Assembly: GCF_004795035.1 (NCBI RefSeq)
Contig: NZ_SSBK01000021.1
Coordinates: forward strand, 60,214-124,213
Reading direction: 5' to 3'
Origin: Streptomyces sp. A0958
GTDB taxonomy: Bacteria; Actinomycetota; Actinomycetes; Streptomycetales; Streptomycetaceae
Length of the DNA: 64,000 bases
In this document: positions 16,836 to 24,131 of the stretch, piece by piece
How positions within the stretch are numbered: position 1 is the first letter of the stretch
Layout: the number at the start of each line of letters is the position of its first letter
Position numbers and translations under genes: made by a program
The notes under the pieces: model-generated
The model's database searches: none
What the model was told of the DNA's origin: nothing
Seen by the model: the letters and a program-made list of their open reading frames with translations, nothing else

Positions 16836-17868
16836 CCGCTCGCTCGGGGACTTTGCCCTTACGGGTCCAGCGCAGCAGTTCGTCCGCCGACCAGGTGGTG
16901 ACGACGCGTTCCGGCGGAACCTCGCACTCCTCGGCGCGGGCGCAGCCGTACGCCTGCCAGTCCAGCTGGCCCGGCGCGTGGGCGTCGGTGTCGACGGCGA
17001 ACAGGGTGCCCGCCGCCACGGCCCGGCGCAGCAGCCTGCGGGGCGGGTCCAGCCGTTCGGGCCTGCTGTTGATCTCCACGGCCGTGCCCGACTCGGCGCA
17101 GGCGGCGAAGACCTCGTCCGCGTCGAACGTGGACTCGGGGCGGCCCCGGCCCGTGACCAGGCGGCCGGTGCAGTGGCCGAGGACGTTGGCCTGCGGGTGG
17201 CGGACGGCGGCGACCATGCGCCGGGTCATCGGGGCGGGGTCCATGCGGAGTTTGGAGTGGACGGACACCACCACGAGGTCCACCTGCTCCAGCAGCTCCT
17301 CCTCCTGGTCGAGGGTGCCGTCGAGGTGGATGTCGCACTCGATGCCGGTGAGCAGCCTGAACGGCGCCCACCGCTCGTTGAGTTCGGCGATCTCGGCGAG
17401 CTGCCGGCGCAGCCGCTCGGGCGAGAGCCCGTTCGCGACGGTGAGCCGGGGCGAGTGGTCGGTGAGCACCGCCCAGTCGTGGCCCAGCTCGGCGGCGGCG
17501 CGGCCCATCTCCTCGATGGGGCTGCCGCCGTCCGACCAGTCGGAGTGCAGATGGCAGTCGCCGCGCAGCAGGGAGAGCAGGTGTTCACCGCCCTCGGCGA
17601 GCGGCCCGGCGCTGCGCGCCTCGGACTCCAGCCGGTCCAGGTACCCGGGCGTCTCACCGGCCACCGCCTCGCGGATGACCTGGGCGGTGCGGGGGCCGAT
17701 GCCCTTGACGCGTTCCAGCGAGCCGTCCGCCACGCGCCGGTCCACCTCGCCGTCGTCCATCGCGGCGAGGGTGCGTGCGGCGGTGCGGAAGGCCTGGACG
17801 CGGTAGGTGACCGCCTTGCCGCGCTCCAGCAGGAAGGCGATCCGCTCCAGAGCCCTGACCGGGTCCAT
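16828..17868 (-). CDS. PHP-domain phosphoesterase with helix-hairpin-helix, PolX-C-terminal-like
   Basis: A 346-residue protein. The N-terminal 90 residues resemble the polymerase-X 8-kDa and helix-hairpin-helix region (LERVKGIGPRTAQVIREAV near 55-72). The PHP domain follows with GDCHLHSDWSDGG near 105 (metal-binding His), TDHSPRL, the ECDIHLDG strand, SVHSKLRM, LGHCTGRL, INSRPERLDPP and DTDAHAPGQL at the end. There is no nucleotidyltransferase palm, so it is a stand-alone PHP phosphoesterase, possibly acting on DNA ends or nucleotides. ATG 17868 has GAGGAGG five bases away. It is convergent with the F420 oxidoreductase. Confidence 0.86.
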   Translation of the reverse strand: MDPVRALERIAFLLERGKAVTYRVQAFRTAARTLAAMDDGEVDRRVADGSLERVKGIGPRTAQVIREAVAGETPGYLDRLESEARSAGPLAEGGEHLLSLLRGDCHLHSDWSDGGSPIEEMGRAAAELGHDWAVLTDHSPRLTVANGLSPERLRRQLAEIAELNERWAPFRLLTGIECDIHLDGTLDQEEELLEQVDLVVVSVHSKLRMDPAPMTRRMVAAVRHPQANVLGHCTGRLVTGRGRPESTFDADEVFAACAESGTAVEINSRPERLDPPRRLLRRAVAAGTLFAVDTDAHAPGQLDWQAYGCARAEECEVPPERVVTTWSADELLRWTRKGKVPERAAS

Positions 17869-17987
17869 CGGCACCTCCTCGCAGAACGGAACGGAACGGG
17901 ACGTGACGTAAGGGGCGGGACGGTTCCGGGCGCCCCGTCCAGCTTGGCCCAGCACCGCCCGGCCCGCACACCGGCGGCCTCCCGTGC

Positions 17988-18764
17988 TCAGCCGAAGGAC
18001 GTGCGCGCCAGCCAGAAGTCCAGCAGCCCGGCGTCGCCCAGCACCTCCACCCGGTCGCTGTCCGGGGCGAGGCGCCGGTTGAAGACCAGCATCAGGTCGG
18101 TGAGCGGCCCCCGCAGGGCCACGGTCGCCTTCCCGTGCGCCCGGCGCCAGGTGAAACCGTCCTCGCCCAGCTCGATCAGCCATTCGGCGTCGGGCACGTC
18201 GGTGGCGTGCAGGTGGAGGGAGCGCTCGGCACCGCGCAGCTCGGCCATCTGGCGGTCGCCCTGGGCCTGGGCGAAGGCGACGATCTGGAGCCACTCGTCG
18301 ATCGTGTCGGCGGCCAGCTCGGGGGACATCGTGTACGGGACCTTCGCGGTGAGGGCCGCGTCCGCGAGGTGGACGACGGTCTCCAGCGTCATGCGCCGCG
18401 ACCAGAAGCCGGCGCGCTGCTCCCAGGCCCAGGACCACACCTCGGCCTCCGGCCCCGCTTCCCGCAGCGCGGCGGCGGTCCCGGCCGCCCCGTCCGCGAG
18501 CCAGGCGTCGAGCGCGTCCGGGTCGTCGCCCTCGGGACTGGTCGCGGGCACCTTGTCCTCCGCCACCGCCTCGGTGGCCCGGGTGCGGACGATCTCGCCG
18601 GCCCAGCGGTGGGCGCGGCCGACGTGCAGGGCGAGCTCGCGCAGTGTCCAGTCGGGGCAGGTCGGTACGGTCGCGTCGAGGTCGGCGCCCTTGACCACCG
18701 CCCTCAACTCGTCGGTCAGCCGGACGATTTCGTCGCAGTAGCGCTCATGCGTGAGAAGACCCAT
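17988..18764 (-). CDS. Maleylpyruvate isomerase / DinB-fold mycothiol-dependent family protein
   Basis: A 258-residue protein of the actinobacterial TIGR03083-type family. The N-terminal four-helix DinB domain shows VPTCPDWTLRELALHVGRAH (metal-binding His) and later LETVVHLADA with a second His, and a C-terminal domain (about 160-258) like MDMPI_C includes ALRGPLTDLMLVFNRR. Members use mycothiol as a cofactor in some cases, but most Streptomyces copies have no known substrate. A MITE ends ten bases upstream of ATG 18764, so the native promoter has been pushed away or replaced. The next gene downstream is more than 100 bases away and unrelated. Confidence 0.83.
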   Translation of the reverse strand: MGLLTHERYCDEIVRLTDELRAVVKGADLDATVPTCPDWTLRELALHVGRAHRWAGEIVRTRATEAVAEDKVPATSPEGDDPDALDAWLADGAAGTAAALREAGPEAEVWSWAWEQRAGFWSRRMTLETVVHLADAALTAKVPYTMSPELAADTIDEWLQIVAFAQAQGDRQMAELRGAERSLHLHATDVPDAEWLIELGEDGFTWRRAHGKATVALRGPLTDLMLVFNRRLAPDSDRVEVLGDAGLLDFWLARTSFG

Positions 18765-18774
18765 AGCCGCACCC

Positions 18775-18990
18775 TAGGGCCTGTCTTCAAACTGCCGTCG
18801 TCGCCCGAAGGGCGGCCGGGCGGCGTCAGGTGCTTCCCCAAGTTCTCGGCTTCGCTCGAACAGGGGAGACCCCACTCCTCGGCGTGCCGGCCCCAGGCCC
18901 CTGTACTGGACGTACCGGGGTCTGGGACCGGTGCGGCGAGAGTGCGTGCATGGCGTCGCCCGGCAGACGGCAGTTTGAAGACAGGCCCTA
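18775..18990. mobile_element. MITE, 216 bp with 25-bp perfect terminal inverted repeats
   Basis: Bases 18775-18799 and 18966-18990 are perfect inverted repeats of 25 bases (ends TAGGGCCTGTCTTC). No coding sequence lies between. CTA occurs at both junctions (18774-18776, 18988-18990) and may be the target duplication. The interior (18836-18874) matches part of the cobalamin riboswitch arm at 29509-29548. With the element included, the gap 18765-19112 has no gene. Confidence 0.83.
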
Positions 18991-19112
18991 GTGCGAGCGT
19001 CGCCTCCTCCACATGCGGTTATCCGCCGGTCTGCGAGGTGGACGGCCCTTAGTCCTTCACCCCTGCGCCGCCGTCCGGGTTTCGGCCGGGCGAAAGAGGC
19101 AACGCGAACCGC

Positions 19113-19403
19113 ATGTCCTACAGCAGAGGCAACGGAAGCATCACCGCAGCGCGTGTCATCGCCGTAGTGGCCGACGTCATGGCCTTCATCATCGGCCTGT
19201 GGATTCTGATGTACCTGCTCGACGCGAACCGGGGCAACGACCTGGTCGAGTTCGTGCGGCACACCGCACGGTGGCTCGCGGGCTGGTCGTACGACCTGTT
19301 CACGTTCGACCGGGCGTGGGCCAATGTCGTCGCCGGCTACGGCCTCGCCGCCCTGGTGTACCTGTTCATCGGGCACGCCGTGGCAGGCCGCGTCCGGCGC
19401 TGA
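19113..19403 (+). CDS. Small two-helix membrane protein
   Basis: A 96-residue protein with two hydrophobic helices (about 13-36, reading ARVIAVVADVMAFIIGLW, and about 65-88) separated by an amphipathic charged loop containing NRGNDLVEFVRHTARWLAGW. Both ends are basic (NGSITAAR, AGRVRR), so both should face the cytoplasm. Small conserved proteins of this design are frequent in Streptomyces and I know no function. ATG 19113 has AGAGGCAACGCGAACCGC upstream with only a weak ribosome site. It is convergent with the toroid-fold gene at 19431. Confidence 0.7.
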   Translation: MSYSRGNGSITAARVIAVVADVMAFIIGLWILMYLLDANRGNDLVEFVRHTARWLAGWSYDLFTFDRAWANVVAGYGLAALVYLFIGHAVAGRVRR

Positions 19404-19430
19404 GGCGGCTGAGGACGCCGGGGGCGCCGC

Positions 19431-20504
19431 TCAGCCGCAGCAGTCCGGCTCCAGTCCCTTCGGCAGCCGCTCCCCGCTGAAGACGGCGGTGGTCGCCTCG
19501 TCCCCTCCGAGCGCGGCCACCGCCAGCAGGAGCGAACCGGCGGTCCACGAGGTGTGCTCCTCGGGCCAGAACGCCCGGTTGCCCTCGAAGACGTACCCCG
19601 TCCAGTACATGCCGCCCTCGGCCCGCAGGTGCTGGATGGACTGAAGGATCTCCAGGGCCCGGTCGGACTCGCCCATCACCCAGAGGGCGAGGGCCAGTTC
19701 GCAGCTCTCGCCGCCGGTCACCCACGGGTTGGGCAGCACGCAGCGCACCCCGAGGTCCGGGACGACGAAGCGGTCCCAGCCCTCCTCGATCCGCTCCTTG
19801 GCCGCCGCGCCGGTGACGGCGCCGCCGAGGACCGGGTAGTACCAGTCCATCGAGTACTGGCCCTTGTCGAGGAAGCGCTCCGGGTGGCTGCGGATCGCGT
19901 GGGCCAGCGCGCCGGTCGCCAGCTCCCAGTCCGGCTGGGGCTCCTCGCGGCGTTCGGCGATGGCCAGGGCGCAGCGCAGGGCCTGGTGGATGGAGGAGGA
20001 GCCGGTCAGCAGCGCGTCCGTCACCGGGGTGCCGTCGGCCTCCCGCTTCCAGCCGATCTGGCCGCCGGGCTGCTGGAGCCGCAGGACGAACTCGACGGCC
20101 GCGAAGACCGTCGGCCACATCCGGTCGACGAAGGCGTCGTCGCCGGTGGCGAGGTAGTGGTGCCAGACGCCGACGGCCACGTAGGCGCAGAAGTTGGTCT
20201 CCAGGCCGCGGTCGGTCGGCCGGCGCGGGTCGCCGTCGTGGTAGGCGGCGTACCAGGAGCCGTCCTCGTTCTGGTGGCGGGCCAGCCACTCGTACGCGCG
20301 TTCCGCGGCGGCGTGCTCGCCGGCCGCGTCCAGGGCCATGGCGGCCTCGGTGTGGTCCCACGGGTCGAGGTGGTGGCCGCGGAACCACGGGATCGCGCCG
20401 TCCTCGCGCTGCACGGCGAGCACCGCGGCGACGGTCTCGGCGGCCTGCGCGGCGGTGAGGACTCCGGGCAGGACGAGGTGTTCGGTCCGCTCGGGAAGGC
20501 TCAC
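19431..20504 (-). CDS. Alpha/alpha-toroid protein (prenyltransferase/squalene-oxidase or glycosidase-like repeat)
   Basis: A 357-residue soluble protein of repeated helical hairpins. Repeats are recognisable by GAIPWFRGHHLDPWDHTEAAM, ARHQNEDGSWYAAYHDG, LQQPGGQIGWKR and AEGGMYWTGYVFEG, spaced as in prenyltransferase-like or GH15-like toroids; acidic residues in these loops could be catalytic. It starts at GTG 20504, overlapping the methyltransferase stop (GTGA), and is the last gene of the glycosyltransferase, methyltransferase and toroid operon. I infer a step in making or trimming a glycan or glycolipid. The C-terminus ends in CCG, with no signal peptide. Confidence 0.72.
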   Translation of the reverse strand: MSLPERTEHLVLPGVLTAAQAAETVAAVLAVQREDGAIPWFRGHHLDPWDHTEAAMALDAAGEHAAAERAYEWLARHQNEDGSWYAAYHDGDPRRPTDRGLETNFCAYVAVGVWHHYLATGDDAFVDRMWPTVFAAVEFVLRLQQPGGQIGWKREADGTPVTDALLTGSSSIHQALRCALAIAERREEPQPDWELATGALAHAIRSHPERFLDKGQYSMDWYYPVLGGAVTGAAAKERIEEGWDRFVVPDLGVRCVLPNPWVTGGESCELALALWVMGESDRALEILQSIQHLRAEGGMYWTGYVFEGNRAFWPEEHTSWTAGSLLLAVAALGGDEATTAVFSGERLPKGLEPDCCG

Positions 20505-21247
20505 GCCTCGGCCCCGTCTGCCGCGGCGACGGGCAGGTGCGGCTTGGTCGCGTAGGCCACGAAACTCTTGCCGACGACCGGGTTCAGCAGTTGCTCGGTG
20601 ACCCGGGTGGCCAGCGGCTTCTTCATGATGTCCCAGACCAGCAGCTTGTGGTACGCCCGCACCGGCAGCGCCTTCTCGTTGTCGACCCCGAAGGCGCACT
20701 TGAGCCACCAGTACGGCGCGTGCAGGGCGTGGGCGTGGTGGGTGCCGTACGGCTTGAGTCCGGCGCCGCGCATCTTGCCGAGGAGTTCGTCGGCCTTGTA
20801 GATGCGGATGTGGCCGCCCTCGACCTCGTGGTAGGCGTCGGAGAGGGCCCAGCAGACCTTCTCGGGGCCGTAGCGCGGGACGGTGACGGCGATCCGGCCG
20901 CCGGGCCTGAGGACCCGGACCATCTCGGCGAGCACGCCCTTGTCGTCGGGGATGTGCTCCATGACCTCGGAGATGATCACGACGTCGAAGGACTCGTCGG
21001 GGAAGGGCAGGTTCAGCGCGTCGCCCTCCATCGCGGTGGCGGTGGCGCCCTCGGGGGCCTCCCCGGCCTCCTTCATCGCGGCGAACCACTTGGCGACCTC
21101 GCGGATCTCCTCGCCGTTCTGGTCGAGGGCCACCACCTGGGCGCCGCGCCGGTAGCACTCGAAGGCGTGGCGTCCGGCGCCGCAGCCCAGGTCGAGCACT
21201 CGGTCGCCTGCGGCGAGCGGGAAGCGGGTGAAGTCCACGGTCAGCAC
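20501..21247 (-). CDS. Class I SAM-dependent methyltransferase (Methyltransf_11 type)
   Basis: A 248-residue methyltransferase. Motif I is VLDLGCGAGRHAFE near 20-30, the acidic residue of motif II is in VVALDQNGEEI, motif post-I gives MEGDALNLPFPDESFDVVII, followed by VMEHIPDDKGVLAEMVRVLRPGG split over two lines of the fold. The C-terminal part (about 160-248) is a substrate cap with many aromatic residues. GTG 21247 is the start. It sits between the glycosyltransferase (69 bases upstream) and the toroid gene, which it overlaps by four bases, so it likely methylates the same glycan or lipid. Confidence 0.88.
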   Translation of the reverse strand: MLTVDFTRFPLAAGDRVLDLGCGAGRHAFECYRRGAQVVALDQNGEEIREVAKWFAAMKEAGEAPEGATATAMEGDALNLPFPDESFDVVIISEVMEHIPDDKGVLAEMVRVLRPGGRIAVTVPRYGPEKVCWALSDAYHEVEGGHIRIYKADELLGKMRGAGLKPYGTHHAHALHAPYWWLKCAFGVDNEKALPVRAYHKLLVWDIMKKPLATRVTEQLLNPVVGKSFVAYATKPHLPVAAADGAEA

Positions 21248-21316
21248 GAGTGCCTGCTTTCGCGGTCGGGGTCGGGAGGGGGGCGGATGGTCAGGGGCCC
21301 GGCGGGCGGGCCGGGT

Positions 21317-22636
21317 TCATCGCCGGCCGCCGGGGCCGGTGGCGGCGCGGGCGGCGATCGCCTGCCGGTAGAGGGCGGCGGTGCCGATCGCGGCCTGCTT
21401 CCAGGTGAACCGGGCGAGCACCCGTTCGCGGCCGGCGGCCCCGAGCCGGGCGCGCAGCTCCGCGTCGCCGAGCAGCCGGCCGAGCGCGTCGGCGAGGGCG
21501 CCGGGGTCGGCCGGCGGCACCGCGAGGCAGGTCTCCCCGTCCGGGCCCGCCACCTCGGGGATCGCCCCTCCGGTGGTGGCGACGAGCGGGGTGCCGGTGG
21601 CCATGGCCTCGGCGGCGGGCAGCGAGAAGCCCTCGTACAGCGAGGGCACGCAGGCGATCTGGGCGCCGCGCACCAGGTCGACCAGCTCGGTGTCGCTGAT
21701 GCCCTTGACGAACTCGACGGCGTCCGCGAGCCCGTGCCGCTCGATGGCCCGGGCGACCGGCCCGTCCTCGGCGCGGCGGCCGACGACGACGAGGTGGGCG
21801 GCGGGGTTGCCGGTACGGAGCTTGGCGAGCGCTTCGACCAGGTGCACGAGGCCCTTGAGCGGGACGTCGGCGCTGGAGGTGGTGACGATCCGTCCGGGGA
21901 CCTCGGCGACCGAGGGGTCGGGCGACCACAGGTCGGTGTCGGCGCCGATGTGGACCACGTGGACGCGGCGGGGGTCCACCCCGAGGTGGTCCACGATCTC
22001 GTCCTTGGAGGAGCCGGAGACGGTGAGCACGGACGGCAGCCGGCGCGCGACCCGCTTCTGCATGCGGGTGAAGGCGTACCAGCGGCGTACGGAGGCGCGG
22101 CGGCGGCGGGTGGGGGCCGCGTCCAGGTCGAGCTGCCGGTCGACGGTGATGGGGTGGTGGATCGTGGTGACGAGGGGGGCGCCGAGGTCGGCGAGGAGCC
22201 CGTAGCCGAGCGTCTGGTTGTCGTGGATGACGTCGAACTCGCCGCGCCGGGCGGCGAGGTGGCGCCGGACCCGCAGGCTGAAGGTGAGCGGTTCGGGGAA
22301 GCCGCCGGTCCACATGGTGGCGACCTCGGCGGCGTCGATCCAGTCCCGGTACTCGCCGCGCCCCGGGGTGCGGAACGGGTCGGGCTGCCGGTAGAGGTCC
22401 AGGCTCGGCAGTTCGGTGAGCGGGACGCCCTCGTCGAGCACGGGGTAGGGCTGGGCGCCGATGACCTCGACGCTGTGGCCGAGGCGGGCGAGTTCACGGG
22501 CGAGGTGGCGTACGTAGACGCCCTGTCCGCCGCAGAAGGGGTTGCCCTTGTACGTGAGGAGCGCGATGCGCAGGGGGCCGTCACCGTCGCCCGCGCCCGA
22601 CGCACCGGGGCCCGACTCTATGGCCTCAGCGGTCAC
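21317..22636 (-). CDS. Glycosyltransferase family 4
   Basis: A 439-residue GT-B enzyme. The N-terminal acceptor domain begins LRIALLTYKGNPFCGGQGVY with the glycine loop, and contains DVIHDNQTLGYGLL. The donor domain carries the GT4 signature VPSLYEGFSLPAAEAMATGTP and ends in the usual C-terminal helix. It has no signal or membrane helix. GTG 22636 is preferred over the in-frame GTG 22654 because AAGGGGG lies six bases upstream. It heads the operon with the methyltransferase and the toroid protein. A KstR-type site lies 55 bases upstream, but this may belong to the divergent regulator gene. Confidence 0.88.
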   Translation of the reverse strand: MTAEAIESGPGASGAGDGDGPLRIALLTYKGNPFCGGQGVYVRHLARELARLGHSVEVIGAQPYPVLDEGVPLTELPSLDLYRQPDPFRTPGRGEYRDWIDAAEVATMWTGGFPEPLTFSLRVRRHLAARRGEFDVIHDNQTLGYGLLADLGAPLVTTIHHPITVDRQLDLDAAPTRRRRASVRRWYAFTRMQKRVARRLPSVLTVSGSSKDEIVDHLGVDPRRVHVVHIGADTDLWSPDPSVAEVPGRIVTTSSADVPLKGLVHLVEALAKLRTGNPAAHLVVVGRRAEDGPVARAIERHGLADAVEFVKGISDTELVDLVRGAQIACVPSLYEGFSLPAAEAMATGTPLVATTGGAIPEVAGPDGETCLAVPPADPGALADALGRLLGDAELRARLGAAGRERVLARFTWKQAAIGTAALYRQAIAARAATGPGGRR

Positions 22637-22690
22637 ACTCGGCCCCCTTCTCACTGCGTGTTCGCCGGAGCGTAACCGCTCACGCTAATC

Positions 22691-22704
22691 TAGAACAAGT
22701 TTCA
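22691..22704. promoter_or_regulatory. KstR-type operator, exact consensus
   Basis: TAGAACAAGTTTCA fits TNNAACNNGTTNNA at every fixed position. It lies between the glycosyltransferase and the KstR-like regulator and suggests autoregulation, as known for mycobacterial kstR. Confidence 0.7.
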
Positions 22705-22866
22705 GACTGGATCGTTCAATGAGCTACGAATCTACCGGCAGGTAGCGTCGGTGCAACGGCCGGATCAGGTGATTCGCGCCACGGCACACACCCTGGCATG
22801 CTGTGCGCCGCCGGACCGGCCGCCGCGTCCTCGCGGACGCGGACAGAAGCCACGGGGATGGGACAC

Positions 22867-23478
22867 ATGACAGCGGAAGCCAGACCGGCATCGCCGCCCC
22901 TGACGGAACGCCAGGAGGCCCGCCGTCGCCGCATCCTGCACGCCAGCGCCCAGCTCGCCGGCAAGGGCGGTTTCGAGGCCGTCCAGATGCGCGAGGTGGC
23001 GGAGGCCGCCGGGGTCGCCCTCGGCACCCTGTACCGGTACTTCCCGTCCAAGGTCCATCTCCTCGTCGCCACCATGCAGGACCAGCTCCAGCACATGCAC
23101 ACGACCCTCCGCAAGCGCCCCCCGGCCGGGGACGACGCGGCGGCCCGGGTCACCGACACCCTGATGCGGGCCTTCCGCGCGATGCAGCGGGAACCGCACC
23201 TCGCGGACGCGATGGTCCGGGCGCTGACGTTCGCGGACCGCAGCGTGAGCCCCGAGGTGGACACCGTCTCGCGGCTCACGACCGCGATCATCCTGGACGC
23301 GATGGGGACCGGCCACCCGACGCCGGAACAGCTCTCGGCCGTCCGGGTGATCGAGCACACCTGGCACTCCGCGCTGATCACCTGGCTCTCGGGCCGGGCG
23401 TCGATCGCGCAGGTGCGCACGGACATCGAGACGGTGTGCCGGCTCATCGACCTGTCGGCGCCGGAGGCGACCCCCTGA
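22867..23478 (+). CDS. kstR: TetR-family regulator, KstR-like repressor of sterol catabolism
   Basis: A 203-residue TetR protein. The DNA-binding domain (about 14-60) with GGFEAVQMREVAEAAGVA, then LGTLYRYFPSKVHLLVATM, is nearly the wording I remember for mycobacterial KstR (KGGYEAVQMRAVADRA, VGTLYRYFPSKVHLLVS). Similarity continues into the ligand domain: RAMQREPHLADAMVRALTFAD and WHSALITWLSGRAS. KstR represses sterol side-chain and ring genes and is released by a steroid CoA thioester. An exact operator lies 163 bases upstream, others lie before the steroid-type genes here. ATG 22867 follows GGGATGGGA; an in-frame ATG at 22858 is also possible. Confidence 0.85.
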   Translation: MTAEARPASPPLTERQEARRRRILHASAQLAGKGGFEAVQMREVAEAAGVALGTLYRYFPSKVHLLVATMQDQLQHMHTTLRKRPPAGDDAAARVTDTLMRAFRAMQREPHLADAMVRALTFADRSVSPEVDTVSRLTTAIILDAMGTGHPTPEQLSAVRVIEHTWHSALITWLSGRASIAQVRTDIETVCRLIDLSAPEATP

Positions 23479-23584
23479 CACCGGCGGCCTGACACCGGCG
23501 GCCTGCGCCAGCGGTCCGACACAGGCGGCCTGACACCGGCGGCCTGCGCCAGCGGTCCGACACAGGCGGCCTGACACCGGCGGG
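23474..23584. repeat. Minisatellite of a 41-bp unit with shorter sub-repeats
   Basis: Two exact 41-base copies (23488-23528, 23529-23569) are flanked by partial copies of the 14-base sub-unit CCTGACACCGGCGG. The array begins at the last codons of the kstR-like gene. Confidence 0.85.
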
Positions 23585-23629
23585 CGGCTGCCCATGTGCT
23601 GCGCCCACACGCCCCGGGGGCGAGGTGGG

Positions 23630-23892
23630 GTGCCCTGCACCGTATCCGAGACGCAGAACCGGATACGCGGCGAGCTGACCGCCGACCTGCTCACCGACAC
23701 CGGCCGCGACCCGGCGGGCCTGGCGGCAGCCCGATCCGGGCCGAGGACGAGCCGCACGTGCACGTGAACACGGTGGTGCAGCGCCTGGACGGCATCCGGG
23801 TGCCGCTGGGCCGCGACCGGAACGGACCGGACCGGGCGCTGGAACTGCAACTGGCTCTGCGGCTGCATCTGCTGTCGGGGGCCGGCCGTTAG
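23630..23892 (+). pseudogene. Remnant of a PucR/CdaR-type regulator
   Basis: Two coding fragments in different frames remain. The first (from 23642) reads VSETQNRIRGELTADLLTD and GRDPAGLAA, as in the middle of Streptomyces PucR/CdaR-type regulators. The second (about 23749-23892) reads HVHVNTVVQRLDGIRVPLG followed by RALELQLALRLHLLSG and a stop, which is the C-terminal PucR helix-turn-helix. Roughly 200 residues that normally lie between them are gone and the frame changes near 23735. The N-terminal part is absent too, replaced by the minisatellite. It is certainly not functional; the assignment rests on the C-terminal motif. Confidence 0.75.
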
Positions 23893-23897
23893 GGCCT

Positions 23898-24131
23898 CTA
23901 CTCCTCCGGTGGGAACACCACCTCTCCGGTGCCGGCCAGGGTGAGCGTGATCGCTTCGACCGGGCAGCCCTCGGCGGCGGCGAGCACGCGTTCGTTGGCG
24001 TCGGCCTCCGCGTCGACGGGGTGGGACTGGCGGGCGGAGTCCAGCCGGAAGCCGTCCGGCGCGTGGTTGACGCACATCCCCGAGCCGATGCAGACACCAC
24101 GGTCGACCTCGACGCTCCAGCGGTCCCCCAT
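23898..24131 (-). CDS. Small single-cluster ferredoxin
   Basis: A 77-residue electron carrier. Cysteines lie in VCIGSGMCVNHAP and EGCPVEAITL, i.e. C-x5-C and a later CPV, the arrangement of 3Fe-4S (or 4Fe-4S with a non-Cys ligand) ferredoxins that serve actinobacterial P450s; mycobacterial FdxD of the KstR regulon has the same build. ATG 24131 overlaps the last base of the aldehyde dehydrogenase stop codon (TGATG), so translation is coupled. It could feed electrons to the CYP125-type P450 at 37.7 kb, but no ferredoxin reductase is seen in the window. Confidence 0.88.
   Translation of the reverse strand: MGDRWSVEVDRGVCIGSGMCVNHAPDGFRLDSARQSHPVDAEADANERVLAAAEGCPVEAITLTLAGTGEVVFPPEE

Noticed and set aside
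23474..23584. Direct repeats as a CRISPR array
   Set aside because: The copies are contiguous without unique spacers and the unit has internal sub-repeats, so this is a minisatellite.
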